A DNA stretch of 64,000 nt from Bifidobacterium aquikefiri (lineage in GTDB: Bacteria > Actinomycetota > Actinomycetes > Actinomycetales > Bifidobacteriaceae): the NCBI RefSeq assembly GCF_002259795.1, contig NZ_MWXA01000006.1, positions 48,504 through 112,503 of the forward strand. The letters run 5' to 3'. Within the stretch, counting starts at the first letter, position 1; every line of letters starts with the position of its first letter. Below, one piece after another: positions 9,309 to 18,643 of this stretch. Made by a program: the position numbers and the translations under genes. The notes below the pieces were generated by a model. It had not been told where the DNA came from and made no database searches. It worked only from the letters and a program-made list of their open reading frames with translations.

Positions 9309-9929
9309 TTAATGGAACAAACTTATTCCTTGACGACCCATGCAATAGGCATTGCCCAGCCAAGTATGGCGCGAATTCGGCCACACGGATGCCAGACGCG
9401 GCGCATTCTGGCTCATCCATATGCTTGGCACACGTCCGTCAGGACTGCGTGAACCCAAGAGATTGAAACCGTTCTTCTCCAGTAGCCAATTCGGGTGCTG
9501 GGTGGCTATCGACAGACCCTCTTCGAGGGTCAGCGGCAAACGGTCATCGGAATCAATGAGCTTTCTGGCCACATCGGGTTCTCGATTCACGTACGCGGTT
9601 CCGGTATGAGGGTCGATCACAATGTAGAACGGCCCCTCAGGAGGCTCAAAGCCATGCTGAGGCGTAAACGAGATGATGTCCCGAGGCGGCAGTGTCGTGA
9701 AGCCGGCCATACGGTTGATACTCGTGCGTGCGATCAAGGATTCGGGAGAAACCAGCTCCCGAGTCGGCACCAGAACAAAGCCGATTGTCAACTCACTGTC
9801 CTCAAGGGCATGAATGATCGGTTTCGCCAGTGCTCTAAATGCCGAATCGCTCATGTCGGCAACGTCGGGGTATCCAAGCGCAACGATGCGATCAAGTTGC
9901 CTCTGCGCCTCATCCGATGCTCTCGACAT
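9309..9929 (-). CDS. DUF5701-family protein of unknown function
   Basis: A 206-residue soluble protein. Its central part (FVLVPTRELVSPESL, IISFTPQHGFEPPEGPFYIVID, TLEEGLSIATQHPNWLLEKNGFNLLGSR) resembles an actinobacterial family of unknown function recognised as DUF5701. No signal peptide, membrane segment or obvious catalytic motif is visible. The start at 9929 is supported by GGTGAGGGG just upstream; the open frame reaches 9968 without support. It lies alone between leuA and asd. The family assignment is from memory of the sequence style, and no function is claimed. Confidence 0.75.
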   Translation of the reverse strand: MSRASDEAQRQLDRIVALGYPDVADMSDSAFRALAKPIIHALEDSELTIGFVLVPTRELVSPESLIARTSINRMAGFTTLPPRDIISFTPQHGFEPPEGPFYIVIDPHTGTAYVNREPDVARKLIDSDDRLPLTLEEGLSIATQHPNWLLEKNGFNLLGSRSPDGRVPSIWMSQNAPRLASVWPNSRHTWLGNAYCMGRQGISLFH

Positions 9930-10106
9930 GTTGATTCCCCTCACCGATGCAATACAACAATATAACATCCAAGTCTCATGCGGTCCCGAGCCAACCCGAA
10001 CCTACAAACAATACGATGTGCCTTTCAGTACACCCCACGGCAGCAATCCATGCAATGCACCTCAAAGCACATCGTAACTCAATGCTTGAAAGTCAGTGTC
10101 TATGCC

Positions 10107-11171
10107 TCACAGCTTGAAATACTTATCTGCAATGATCTCGGCAATCTGAATGGCATTCAGAGCGGCTCCCTTGCGCAGATTGTCGCTGGTTATAAACATG
10201 GAGAGACCCTTGCGACCAGGGACAGCCTGATCCTGACGGATTCGCCCAACGAAGCTGACATCCTTTCCAGCCGCCTGCAACGGGGTTGGAATATCGGTGA
10301 TGGTCACGTTCTGAGCCTTGGCAAGCACTGCTCGGGCATCATCAGGAGTCACGTCATGTTCGAATTCGGCATTGACACTCATACCGTGTGCCGTAAAGAC
10401 TCCGACTCGAACGCAGGTGCATGATGCGGCGAGCTCTGGAAGATGAAGGATCTTGCGACTCTCGTTGCGCAGCTTCTGCTCTTCGTCCGTTTCTTCGCTT
10501 CCATCATCAACGATTCCTCCAATGAAAGGCACAACATCGAAAGCGATGGTGCGCGCAACCTTGGTCGGTTTCGGAAAATCGATGGCAGAACCATCGAAAA
10601 CGAGCTTGTCGGCACCCTGATCCAGCGCGGCCTTGGCCTCATTCATCAATTGCAGCGCACCTGCGCGACCTGCACCGGAGACTGCCTGATATGACGACAC
10701 GATGAGTCTGCTCAGGCCAAATGCATCAGAAAGTGGCTTCAGCACTGGCATGCAGGCCATGGTCGTGCAGTTTGGATTGGCAACTATCCTGTTGGGAATA
10801 TCGTCGAGATCGTCTGGATTAACTTCGGAAACGACCAGCGGCACATCGTTATGCAAACGCCATTGCGAAGAATTGTCGACAACGAATGCTCCTTTTTCGG
10901 CAAAACGTGGTGCCCACACCTTCGAGGTACCGCCGCCCGCAGAGAAAATGGCAATGTCGATACCGCTCAGGTCGGCCTTTGCAACGTCTTCGACTGTGAT
11001 CTTCCTATCACACCATTCCAACACCGTACCTGCTGAGCGGGCAGAGGCAAGAAAACGCAGATTCTTTACCGGGAACCTGCGATCTGCCAGGATGCGGCGC
11101 ATAACCATGCCGACCTGGCCCGTGGCTCCGAGTACGGCTACATTGATTCCCTGTTCATTGATTAAGGTCAT
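10107..11171 (-). CDS. asd: Aspartate-semialdehyde dehydrogenase
   Basis: A 354-residue enzyme reducing aspartyl phosphate to aspartate semialdehyde, the branch point to lysine/diaminopimelate, methionine and threonine. NADP-binding INVAVLGATGQVGMVMRRIL is near the N-terminus. The active-site cysteine sits in IVANPNCTTMACMPVLKPL and the catalytic histidine in VGVFTAHGMSVN. The start codon at 11171 directly follows the upstream ACT-domain gene (stop at 11173), so the two are translationally coupled. Together with the aspartokinase genes it forms the classical actinobacterial ask-asd unit, here with the kinase in two pieces. Confidence 0.96.
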   Translation of the reverse strand: MTLINEQGINVAVLGATGQVGMVMRRILADRRFPVKNLRFLASARSAGTVLEWCDRKITVEDVAKADLSGIDIAIFSAGGGTSKVWAPRFAEKGAFVVDNSSQWRLHNDVPLVVSEVNPDDLDDIPNRIVANPNCTTMACMPVLKPLSDAFGLSRLIVSSYQAVSGAGRAGALQLMNEAKAALDQGADKLVFDGSAIDFPKPTKVARTIAFDVVPFIGGIVDDGSEETDEEQKLRNESRKILHLPELAASCTCVRVGVFTAHGMSVNAEFEHDVTPDDARAVLAKAQNVTITDIPTPLQAAGKDVSFVGRIRQDQAVPGRKGLSMFITSDNLRKGAALNAIQIAEIIADKYFKL

Positions 11172-11172
11172 T

Positions 11173-11754
11173 TCAGCGTCCTGTTCCTCCATAGACAACG
11201 GCTTCAACCTGATCTGCATCAAGCTTGAATGCAGTGTGAATAGCGCGCACGGCATTGTCAAGTTCCCGCAGCGGCACCAGTGCGGAAATGCGGATTTCCG
11301 ATGTTGAAATCATCAGCACATTGATGTTCTCATCACTCAAGGCACGGAAATAGGTGGCAGTGATGCCAGAGTGATTCTTCATCCCCACACCTACCAGGGT
11401 CACCTTTCCCACATCAGGATTAACATCGATGCCAGCTGAGTTCCACTCTTTATTCTCGCGGCGCTCAAGAATTTCGGTGACTGCCTTGGTCTGCGACTCA
11501 GGCATGGTGAATGAGATATCGGCAGTGCCCGTTTCTGCGCCTGCCTGCACAATCATGTCAATGTTGATGCCGCCTTCAGCAAGTACTGTGAATAGTTCCG
11601 CAGCAACGCCTGGGCGATCGGGAACGGCACGCAGCGTCACCTGAGCCTCAGTGCTGTCGTGTGCAACTCCTGAGACGACAGGCGACTCAGGTCCGTTCAG
11701 ATCGGGGAAGAGTTCCCCCATGGACTTACCGGCTTCTGTGTTAGTCATATTCAT
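11173..11754 (-). CDS. Aspartokinase regulatory subunit (tandem ACT domains)
   Basis: A 193-residue protein with two ACT domains and no kinase domain. The first ACT holds LRAVPDRPGVAAELFTVLAE and INIDMIVQ, the second GKVTLVGVGMKNHSGITA and ISTSEIRISALV. It lines up with the C-terminal part of full-length actinobacterial LysC right up to the terminal YGGTGR. ACT domains in this enzyme bind lysine and threonine for feedback inhibition. Here they are encoded as a separate polypeptide 123 bp after the catalytic gene, with its own ribosome-binding site (AAAGGCAC). In corynebacteria the same polypeptide is made from an internal start within one gene. Confidence 0.92.
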   Translation of the reverse strand: MNMTNTEAGKSMGELFPDLNGPESPVVSGVAHDSTEAQVTLRAVPDRPGVAAELFTVLAEGGINIDMIVQAGAETGTADISFTMPESQTKAVTEILERRENKEWNSAGIDVNPDVGKVTLVGVGMKNHSGITATYFRALSDENINVLMISTSEIRISALVPLRELDNAVRAIHTAFKLDADQVEAVVYGGTGR

Positions 11755-11877
11755 TGTGCCTTTGTTGTCTTGCTGATACTGCTGATGCTACTGGTGTTCG
11801 AAGTGTTCATGAGTCCTTGGCCTGATTCGTCATTCAGGTTCTACCCACTCATTGTGGTACATCACTGCCACAGGAAA

Positions 11878-12639
11878 TCAAACGTTCGGAATGCGAGATG
11901 GATTCACATCCTGAGGAAGAATCAGGGTTCCCGGACGATGCGAGAACGAGCTGCGCACATGCAGCGGCATACTGAATCTTCGCGCATATTCCACACAACG
12001 CAGGGCAAGCACCTTGGTTCCCGCCGCTGCCATTTCCATCATCTCATCGTACGACAAGGTCGGAATGCGGCGAGCGGTCGGAACGATGCGAGGGTCCGCC
12101 GTGAATACACCGTCCACATCCGTATATATTTCGCAAACGTCGGCGCCAAGAGCCACTGCCAGAGCAACGGCGGAGGTATCCGAGCCACCTCGACCAAGCG
12201 TGGTGGCGTCGCCTTCGGTGCTTACTCCCTGGAACCCGGCAACAATGCCGACGTTGCCCTTCGAAAGTGCCCGCGCCACGCGCTGTGGCTTCACCGAACG
12301 AATGTGCGCAGCGCCATATCGCGCATCGGTCACGAAACCTGCCTGTGAACCGGTGAATGAATAGGCCCTATCCCCCTGAGCATGAATGGCCATGGCAAGC
12401 AGACTCATGGAGATTCGTTCGCCTGCGGTCATGAGCATGTCCATCTCGCGTGCAGGCGGATTGGAATCGATATCCATGGCCTGATCGATCAGGTCGTCAG
12501 TGGTGTCTCCCATTGCAGAGACCACCACGGCAACATCGTTCCCCGCCTTTTTGGTAGAGATGATCCGTTTGGCGACTCTTTTGATCGAATCTGAATCCGC
12601 AACGGAGGAGCCGCCATATTTCTGAACGATAAGTGACAC
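11878..12639 (-). CDS. Aspartokinase catalytic subunit
   Basis: A 253-residue amino-acid-kinase-fold protein that phosphorylates aspartate, the first step of the aspartate family. The N-terminal VQKYGGSSV is the kinase signature. [23 protein letters not shown] and [14 protein letters not shown] are the ATP/aspartate-binding blocks. The protein ends at SRIPNV, just after PGTLI, where full-length LysC would continue into ACT domains. The start is a GTG at 12639 (GATTGATGTGTCACTT) with only a weak ribosome-binding site. The frame stops cleanly and the ACT part restarts with its own initiation signal, so this is a real split rather than a frameshift. Confidence 0.94.
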   Translation of the reverse strand: MSLIVQKYGGSSVADSDSIKRVAKRIISTKKAGNDVAVVVSAMGDTTDDLIDQAMDIDSNPPAREMDMLMTAGERISMSLLAMAIHAQGDRAYSFTGSQAGFVTDARYGAAHIRSVKPQRVARALSKGNVGIVAGFQGVSTEGDATTLGRGGSDTSAVALAVALGADVCEIYTDVDGVFTADPRIVPTARRIPTLSYDEMMEMAAAGTKVLALRCVEYARRFSMPLHVRSSFSHRPGTLILPQDVNPSRIPNV

Positions 12640-12749
12640 ATCAATCCAATCTCACAGCCGAACTCAACAGGCACGACATTTTCTCTTCAGTTTCAACGAT
12701 TATACATTCCGCATGGGCAAACATGACCATGATGTCCAGAAGAGCTCGT

Positions 12750-13352
12750 TTACGCCGGACGTCTGCCCGATAAGGCACGACCAAGCGTGACCTCGTCGGC
12801 ATACTCCAAGTCGCTGCCGACCGGCAGTCCACTCGCCAGACGTGTCACCTTCAGCTCCAGTGGAAGCAGCAATCTACTGAGATAGGTAGTTGTCGCCTCA
12901 CCCTCGATATTCGGATCGAGCGCAAGAATGATCTCCTTCACCTCATCGGTCTTGAGACGTTCGAGGAGGCTTGGAATTCTCAAATCAGCCGGACCGATGT
13001 TTGACATCGGATTGATCGCGCCGCCGAGAACGTGATACACGCCCTGGAACTCACGAGTGCGCTCGATGCTCATAACATCCTTCGGCTCTTCCACCACACA
13101 TATCGTACTGTGGTCGCGACGAGGATCCGAGCATATCGAGCACGGGCTGCTCTCGCATACGTTTCCGCAGATTTCACAGAAGCGCACCCTTGCCTTGACC
13201 GTGGTGATGGCATCGGCAAGTTCCTGTGCCTCCTGCTGGTCTGCGCCAAGCAGATAGAACGCTATTCTCTGCGCACCTTTTGGGCCGATGCCAGGCAGCC
13301 GAGCGAAGGAATCTATCAGTTGCTGAATTGCGCCATCATAAGCGAGTGCCAT
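12750..13352 (-). CDS. recR: Recombination protein RecR
   Basis: A 200-residue recombination mediator that works with RecO (and RecF) to load RecA at gaps. The helix-hairpin-helix region [17 protein letters not shown] is at the N-terminus. A four-cysteine zinc finger follows ([16 protein letters not shown], about residues 58-73), then a Toprim domain starting [14 protein letters not shown]. The length is the family norm. Its start codon overlaps the dnaX stop codon (TAATG), the conserved dnaX-recR arrangement of many bacteria, though the ybaB-type gene usually between them is absent here. Confidence 0.97.
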   Translation of the reverse strand: MALAYDGAIQQLIDSFARLPGIGPKGAQRIAFYLLGADQQEAQELADAITTVKARVRFCEICGNVCESSPCSICSDPRRDHSTICVVEEPKDVMSIERTREFQGVYHVLGGAINPMSNIGPADLRIPSLLERLKTDEVKEIILALDPNIEGEATTTYLSRLLLPLELKVTRLASGLPVGSDLEYADEVTLGRALSGRRPA

Positions 13353-15820
13353 TAATCATTCCCCTGTGCGTGCTGTTGGCTGTTGCGACGTTGTTGGATA
13401 TTCCTTGGATTCTGCGGATCATCTGCGGCAAATTCTTCGATTTTCTTCACATTGAACAGCTGTTTGATGTCGTCCAGCTTCAGCGACTGATCAGTGTTGA
13501 GGGCCGGATCATCCATGGAGTAGGTGTCTTGTGAAGGATCTATAGGAGTCTCACGCTGTAGGACTGCCGTTCGCGCGGCCAGTTGTTGCACATGATGAAC
13601 GGATCTGGTCTGCGTCTTCGGGGGTTGGTCACGCTGATTGGCACTCTGGGATTGCACCGAGTCAGATCGCCCCAAATCAGGTCTCGCTGTGCCGGATTCT
13701 ACCTTATCGGAACCCGCAGGGTCAGCGTTTATGGTATCGGGTTGTTCTGTGTCAGCTGGCCCCGTCTGCGACGGTGCCAGGCTTGACGATGCGACGTTTT
13801 TCGGGGCCCACGGGTCAACCGAGTCATTCATGTCTGGCAAGGCCACATGTTTCGTATGCTGGGCAGATCGGGAATGTGCCAAGGGCTTGTTGATGGCAGA
13901 ACCAAGATTCGATGCCGAGAGACCAGCCTTCTGCAGGGCAATCTGCCGTTTGACATTCGCCACCTGTTCAGGCGACATTCTGCGAGTCGAAGCGACCTTC
14001 TCGCCATTTGCCGCAAGCCCAGATGGGAAAATCATGGTTTCAGAGTCAAATGCCTCTTGAACGGCGTGCATCACGATCTTGGGAACGCTCGTCTGCCCGT
14101 GCACTGATTCCCGAGACACCGCAAGGGCAAATGCATGCTGGCTGAGTGGGACGTTGAATGTCATCAACAGCCGTTTTCTGCCCTGTGGAGCATCGATAAC
14201 CGCCACAGTCGGAACCTTATCCCTGCTCACATATGCCCTGACATCGCTTGGAAGGCTCGTTACCACAGCATCCCAACGCTCGTCGGGGCTGGCATTGTTC
14301 ATGATCTTGGTTTCGGCAGCCGTTGCGCTTTGCACTTCGTCTGATTCACCGGTACGCTCCGCGTCATTCACGGCGTTCGTGCTGCCGGCTCTCGCGCCAT
14401 CATCACTCTCGATGCTGTTGGCGTTACCATCGGCAGCATTCGCATTACCAACGTTACCTGCATTGTCAGCATCGCTCGCATTACGCGTCCGACCCGAGTT
14501 TTCCACCTCAGTGCCACGACTCTCATTCTTGACCGGCGTCTCGGATATCGCGGCAGGTGACGAGGCAGTTCCTTCGGCACGACGTTCAGAGCCGATAAAG
14601 CCTGCGCCGTTTCGAGGCATGGAACTCTGCCTGTGTGCATTGTCTCTCTGGCCAGCGTGCTGCAAAACCTTGTTCGTTGCAATTGCCTGTGCCTTGGTCT
14701 GAGGATGCAGTTCATCCGCTCTCATGGCCAACACCCTTGCAGCAAGGAGTTCGAGCCGCATTCTAGGCGAGATGGCACCATTCATATTCGACAAGGTCAT
14801 ATTGATGGCATCTGCAATGTCGTTCAACGCATGCAGACCCAACGAAGCGCTCTGGTGCTGCAATTGCGAAAAGCTTTCATTGCCGTCGTCCAGTTCAAGC
14901 ACTGACTGAGCCTTGGAACCGCTCACTGCAACGACCAAAAGATCACGAATTCTCGAGAGCAGATCCTCAACGAAACGTTTGGGATCAAATCCGCCAATAA
15001 CAACCTTTTCAATCACAGCATACAGAGCTTCGCCATTCTGCTGGGCTATGGCATCAATGGAGTCCGAAATCATGGCATCTGGAGTAAAGCCAAGCAACGC
15101 ACTGGCTGCCTCGTGGGTGATCACACCATCCTCTGCGCCTACCATCAGCTGATCAAGCACGGACATCGTATCTCGAACAGATCCGCCACCCGCACGCATG
15201 GCAAGACGCAGCACCCCCGCTGCCGGCTTCACCTGTTCCTTCTCACATACTTGCTCGAGATATGGTCCCATAACCTCGGGCGGCACCAGGCGGAATGGAT
15301 AGTGATGAGTCCTTGAGCGAATTGTGCCGATGACCTTTTCAGGCTCAGTCGTTGCAAAAATGAAGATGACATGCTCAGGCGGTTCCTCAACGATTTTGAG
15401 CAGCGCGTTGAAACCTTGGCTCGTGACCATATGTGCTTCATCAAGGATGAATATCTTATAGCGATCTCGTGCGGGTGCAAAGCCTGCCCGTTCTCTCAGC
15501 TCACGGGCATCATCCACACCGTTATGGCTAGCCGCATCGATCTCGACGACGTCAATCGAACCCGGACCACCAGTAGCCAGATCCCGGCAGCTTTCACACG
15601 TGCCACATGGGTGGCTGGTGGGACCTTTCTCGCAGTTGATGCAGCGAGCAAGAATGCGAGCGCAGCTGGTTTTCCCACAGCCTCGAGGTCCGGAAAACAG
15701 ATAGGCGTGGGTTAGCTTGCCCGAATCCAAGGCCCTTGAAAGTGGCACGGTCACTTGGTTCTGACCAATCACCGCATCAAACGTATCTGGACGATACCGG
15801 CGATATAATGCGAGTCCCAT
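13352..15820 (-). CDS. dnaX: DNA polymerase III subunits gamma and tau
   Basis: An 822-residue clamp-loader ATPase. [11 protein letters not shown] opens the family; the in-frame start three codons earlier is less likely. Walker A is [14 protein letters not shown] (about residue 42). A zinc module has four cysteines in the [19 protein letters not shown] region, and Walker B/DEAH reads ILDEAHM. After the ~365-residue clamp-loader core the protein continues as a long, low-complexity Ala/Ser/Asp-rich tau region. It loads the sliding clamp and couples polymerase with DnaB, encoded at 40808. Whether a shorter gamma form is made by frameshifting or processing cannot be judged here. Confidence 0.97.
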   Translation of the reverse strand: MGLALYRRYRPDTFDAVIGQNQVTVPLSRALDSGKLTHAYLFSGPRGCGKTSCARILARCINCEKGPTSHPCGTCESCRDLATGGPGSIDVVEIDAASHNGVDDARELRERAGFAPARDRYKIFILDEAHMVTSQGFNALLKIVEEPPEHVIFIFATTEPEKVIGTIRSRTHHYPFRLVPPEVMGPYLEQVCEKEQVKPAAGVLRLAMRAGGGSVRDTMSVLDQLMVGAEDGVITHEAASALLGFTPDAMISDSIDAIAQQNGEALYAVIEKVVIGGFDPKRFVEDLLSRIRDLLVVAVSGSKAQSVLELDDGNESFSQLQHQSASLGLHALNDIADAINMTLSNMNGAISPRMRLELLAARVLAMRADELHPQTKAQAIATNKVLQHAGQRDNAHRQSSMPRNGAGFIGSERRAEGTASSPAAISETPVKNESRGTEVENSGRTRNASDADNAGNVGNANAADGNANSIESDDGARAGSTNAVNDAERTGESDEVQSATAAETKIMNNASPDERWDAVVTSLPSDVRAYVSRDKVPTVAVIDAPQGRKRLLMTFNVPLSQHAFALAVSRESVHGQTSVPKIVMHAVQEAFDSETMIFPSGLAANGEKVASTRRMSPEQVANVKRQIALQKAGLSASNLGSAINKPLAHSRSAQHTKHVALPDMNDSVDPWAPKNVASSSLAPSQTGPADTEQPDTINADPAGSDKVESGTARPDLGRSDSVQSQSANQRDQPPKTQTRSVHHVQQLAARTAVLQRETPIDPSQDTYSMDDPALNTDQSLKLDDIKQLFNVKKIEEFAADDPQNPRNIQQRRNSQQHAQGND

Positions 15821-15943
15821 ACTAACCAACCTTACTCATTCTCGACCTTGTCCTGAACGACTCAAGCATAGTAATCTGCAACGAACTTATACGTTCTCAG
15901 CAACAATCCGCCGCTGTATCGATATCGGCCGTGCAGGTCGCGT

Positions 15944-16321
15944 TCAGCATTCCTGCGGTCCTGCCCGTGAGGCGTATGCCATCGAAGGTATCAACGTGAT
16001 TGAAACGGCAACTTCCGCTGTAACAATGATATCGTCCTTATCTATACTGCACGAGACGAACACTGCATCATTCGCCATCAGTGCCTTTCGAGCCAGTTCA
16101 CATGGATCGGCATCGCCTTCTTGCCACGCCTGAGCCGCCACGAGCGCGGCGGAATCCGATGCGGTCTGGGCCTTTGCCTTGGCGAGTACCATTGCCCCGA
16201 ATGCGAGGCTGATCATCAGAACAACTCCGATGCAACAGATCAGAGCCGTTGCCTGGATCGTTCCTGAGCCGGCATCGTGAGCTGCATACCAACGATTGGC
16301 ATGTGATTCATGGATTCCCAT
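15944..16321 (-). CDS. TadE/TadG-like secretion-neighbourhood protein
   Basis: A 125-residue small membrane protein at the distal end of the Tad cluster. A leader of about 17 residues ends in AGSGT and is followed by one membrane segment (IQATALICCIGVVLMISLAFG). The part after it, KAKAQTASDSAALVAAQAW, is typical of actinobacterial TadE-like proteins found with this pilus locus (the Rv3654c type of mycobacteria). The SGT-hydrophobic junction resembles a type IV prepilin cleavage site. The start at 16321 was chosen because it gives the normal leader length; longer in-frame starts overlap the upstream tadE gene. It likely acts as a minor pseudopilin. Confidence 0.78.
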   Translation of the reverse strand: MGIHESHANRWYAAHDAGSGTIQATALICCIGVVLMISLAFGAMVLAKAKAQTASDSAALVAAQAWQEGDADPCELARKALMANDAVFVSCSIDKDDIIVTAEVAVSITLIPSMAYASRAGPQEC

Positions 16322-16386
16322 GCATGCCCGTCGAGATTGGATCTTGCGGCATGGCGCAGTACATTTCGGCACTCTATGGACTCCCT

Positions 16387-16752
16387 TCACGACTCGTGGT
16401 GGAATGCAATGGCTCGTCCTGACATGCGAATCGGCAGGATACCCAAAGAGTCGGCAATGATCGGACATTGTGTGGAAACCGTTGTCGAATCGGCACTCTC
16501 GCTCAGCGATACTCTTGCCGCACTCCCTGCAATGGCATGCACCAGAGCTGAAGCTCGAGCCGCATCCCCGCTCACCACAATCTCTCGAGCGGCGATGCGT
16601 GCAGCCTCCTGGCAGTTCAATCCGACTATCACCGTGCGCGTCAGACCGAGAATCAGCATGGCAAGTGCCATAACAACGGGCAGCAGGATGGCAAATTCAG
16701 CAGTGACTGTTCCATGGTCCGCCGCAGCACAGCGCTGACGCACGGAACTCAT
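16387..16752 (-). CDS. tadE: TadE-like minor pseudopilin
   Basis: A 121-residue protein with a short basic leader, then DHGTVTAEFAILLPVVMALAM, the TadE signature in which a Glu follows the processed site and opens the hydrophobic stretch. The remaining ~75 residues are predicted outside the membrane and contain one cysteine. TadE pseudopilins are processed by the prepilin peptidase TadV and are needed for Flp pilus assembly. The start at 16752 sits just after GCGAGC; a longer frame begins at 16821. The gene follows the pilin-like gene by about 50 bp and precedes the TadG-like gene, so the three are probably cotranscribed. Confidence 0.83.
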   Translation of the reverse strand: MSSVRQRCAAADHGTVTAEFAILLPVVMALAMLILGLTRTVIVGLNCQEAARIAAREIVVSGDAARASALVHAIAGSAARVSLSESADSTTVSTQCPIIADSLGILPIRMSGRAIAFHHES

Positions 16753-16804
16753 GAGCTCGCGGCGGCTCAGTACGCAGAATCGATGCAAGCAGGCGCGCAT
16801 GTAC

Positions 16805-17107
16805 TCACACAGCGAGCGCACGGTTTACCAATTCCGTGAGTAAGGATTTCACTGCCCCAGATTTCAAAATGGCTACCAGCAACCCGGCAAATCCTGTCGC
16901 GGCAATCAATACCACCGCGTACTCTGCAGTGGCCATGCCGGACTCTGGTTCTGCGGCCAGCACTCGAATGTGCCGCTCAGCCCGGCACATCTGCAGCAGC
17001 ATGCGCTTTCGTATATTCAGAATCCGCAGTTCATGCAATCTTCCCCACTTTCTGTGAACTTGAGATTGCTGCGCTGATGAATGCCTACTCATGTTCATGC
17101 CGTGCAT
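16805..17107 (-). CDS. Flp-pilin-like protein (DUF4244)
   Basis: A 100-residue protein with a long basic N-terminal leader, then PESGMATAEYAVVLIAATGFAGLLVAIL. A glycine precedes the cleavage position, Glu lies five residues into the mature part, and a hydrophobic helix follows, as in Flp/type IVb pilins. It matches the actinobacterial DUF4244 family (the Rv3656c type), the probable structural pilin. AAGGAG at the correct distance fixes the start at 17107. A 130-bp gap separates it from tadC and contains a copy of the 17-bp motif also found before tadZ, so this part may have its own promoter, as expected for an abundant pilin. Confidence 0.82.
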   Translation of the reverse strand: MHGMNMSRHSSAQQSQVHRKWGRLHELRILNIRKRMLLQMCRAERHIRVLAAEPESGMATAEYAVVLIAATGFAGLLVAILKSGAVKSLLTELVNRALAV

Positions 17108-17189
17108 GATGAACTCCTTAGATCGAAAGAATGTCAATATGGTCGTTCCATTATCAAGAAACGCCGAGGCTGACAACAGCGAATTCAGA

Positions 17190-17206
17190 CAATGTGGTCG
17201 AATGTG
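17190..17206 (-). promoter_or_regulatory. 17-bp Tad motif, copy before the pilin gene
   Basis: CACATTCGACCACATTG (minus strand) lies 83-99 bp before the pilin start. The identical 17-mer occurs at 20778-20794 before tadZ. Internally it is a direct repeat CACATT-N4-CACATT with 10-bp periodicity, as for a dimeric regulator binding one face of the helix. Function is inferred from position. Confidence 0.55.
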
Positions 17207-17237
17207 ACATCCGCACAGATCCATTCAGCGAATGCCT

Positions 17238-17894
17238 TCAGAACAGATCGCTTGCAAATGCCGCCAGACACGGAATCACGCCAATCATGATGAATGACGG
17301 CAAGAAGCACAGACCAACCGGAAGCAGGATGCGCACAGAAAGTCGTGCACCTGCATCTTCAATGCCGCGCCTGTCATCTCTGTCCAGCTGTTCGATAACT
17401 GCCTCAATTCTGAGAATCGGCGAAACTCCATGCCGCCACGAGGGCTCAAGCGCGTCAGCAAGGCGTGCATAATATTGCGTACATTGCTGCTTGCCGAGAG
17501 TCACATATTCATTCGTGACGCGAGTACTCCCGGTCGTCTGAGCTGCTCCATGGTGGATAGTTCGTGCATTCATCCGATTGGTGTGCTCCATCAAGACCCC
17601 ACGGCTCCAATCCTCGTATTTCCATGCTTCATGCCATGTGGTTCCAGTCTGCAACAGTTGCGCGATTCGTTGCAGACCACTCCCCAGTTCTCCCTCCAGC
17701 GCCTCGCCGACAAGCTCAAGCGCTCTGGGAATTGAGGCACCGTGGCGGACGCATACCGTTATCATCTCCAACACAAAGGGGATGGATACGTGCAGTTCGC
17801 TCTCGTCAATATGAAACTCGCCATGTCGTCTTTTTCTTAACAGGAGCAGCACGAGCACACCTCCAAAGAATCCCGCGCACACCGCCGCGTTCAT
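17238..17894 (-). CDS. tadC: Tad secretion inner-membrane protein TadC (type II secretion F domain)
   Basis: A 218-residue membrane protein of the GspF/T2SSF family. An N-terminal membrane segment (VCAGFFGGVLVLLLLRKRR) is followed by the helical F domain (VLEMITVCVRHGASIPRALELVGEAL). C-terminal membrane segments read ILLPVGLCFLPSFIMIGVIPCL. The chosen start at 17894 forms an ATGA overlap with the tadB stop; an upstream in-frame start at 18158 would overlap tadB by 268 bp and lacks support. TadB and TadC form the inner-membrane platform that the TadA ATPase drives during pilus assembly. Confidence 0.88.
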   Translation of the reverse strand: MNAAVCAGFFGGVLVLLLLRKRRHGEFHIDESELHVSIPFVLEMITVCVRHGASIPRALELVGEALEGELGSGLQRIAQLLQTGTTWHEAWKYEDWSRGVLMEHTNRMNARTIHHGAAQTTGSTRVTNEYVTLGKQQCTQYYARLADALEPSWRHGVSPILRIEAVIEQLDRDDRRGIEDAGARLSVRILLPVGLCFLPSFIMIGVIPCLAAFASDLF

Positions 17895-18643
17895 TTCGAC
17901 AATCCCTTCTTCAACGATCGAGTCCATACCAACCCGCATGCATATAACGCGAGCCCGATGGCAAGACATGCGGCTCCAGGAATCGTGGTGAATAGAAAAC
18001 GCATCGTCTTCGCGCCTATCAGCTCTCCCAAGGCAATGGACACCAAAGGAAGCCAAGACAAGAGTCGGATGGTCGCCAAAGGCATGGAACAGGCCTGTGT
18101 TCGTAGTTCTTCGATACGCTGCGCACGACTCAGCGATGCGCCCACAGCATCCAGGCACTTTACCATCTCACATCCAGACTGGGCGCTCAGCCTATATGCA
18201 GCAAGCAGATGATGCGCAACTCGAACAATCTCGGCGCTGTTGCCGTGTCCGCCGTGTGCGGCTTCAACAAGATTCATGGCACGTTGCAGGTTCAATTCCT
18301 TCGTTGCAAACTCTCTGCCGGCAACCTCTTCAAAAGCGGTGACTACATCTGAACCGTTGCGCAACAGCGAGGATAATGATGCAATCAGGGCGGGAATCCC
18401 CATACGGTATGCACCCGAGGAACGCAAACGCCCTATGCTGCGACCACCAGAGTCCCTTGGTGCAAGCAGAGCAGCATTATGAGCCGAATTGCTTGAGAAT
18501 TCGTCAAGCATACGCAATCTTGCATTCCATCCAAGCTGTCGAAGCGACCTGCTCACTAACCATATGGAGCACATCAGCAGCACAACGCAAACAAATCCAT
18601 AGGCAACGTCATCGACACGATTCCACACCTCAATGATTTGCAT
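17891..18643 (-). CDS. tadB: Tad secretion inner-membrane protein TadB (type II secretion F domain)
   Basis: A 250-residue membrane protein. One N-terminal membrane segment (YGFVCVVLLMCSIWLVS) is followed by the conserved F domain (IPALIASLSSLLRNGSDVVTAFEEVAG ... LLAAYRLSAQSGCEMVKCLDAVG). Two C-terminal membrane segments read IRLLSWLPLVSIALGELIG and AACLAIGLALYACGLVW. The ATG at 18643 has GAGGTGAGGGTG just upstream and overlaps the end of tadA by 14 bp, so the genes are translationally coupled. It is the partner of TadC in the platform complex. Confidence 0.88.
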   Translation of the reverse strand: MQIIEVWNRVDDVAYGFVCVVLLMCSIWLVSRSLRQLGWNARLRMLDEFSSNSAHNAALLAPRDSGGRSIGRLRSSGAYRMGIPALIASLSSLLRNGSDVVTAFEEVAGREFATKELNLQRAMNLVEAAHGGHGNSAEIVRVAHHLLAAYRLSAQSGCEMVKCLDAVGASLSRAQRIEELRTQACSMPLATIRLLSWLPLVSIALGELIGAKTMRFLFTTIPGAACLAIGLALYACGLVWTRSLKKGLSK

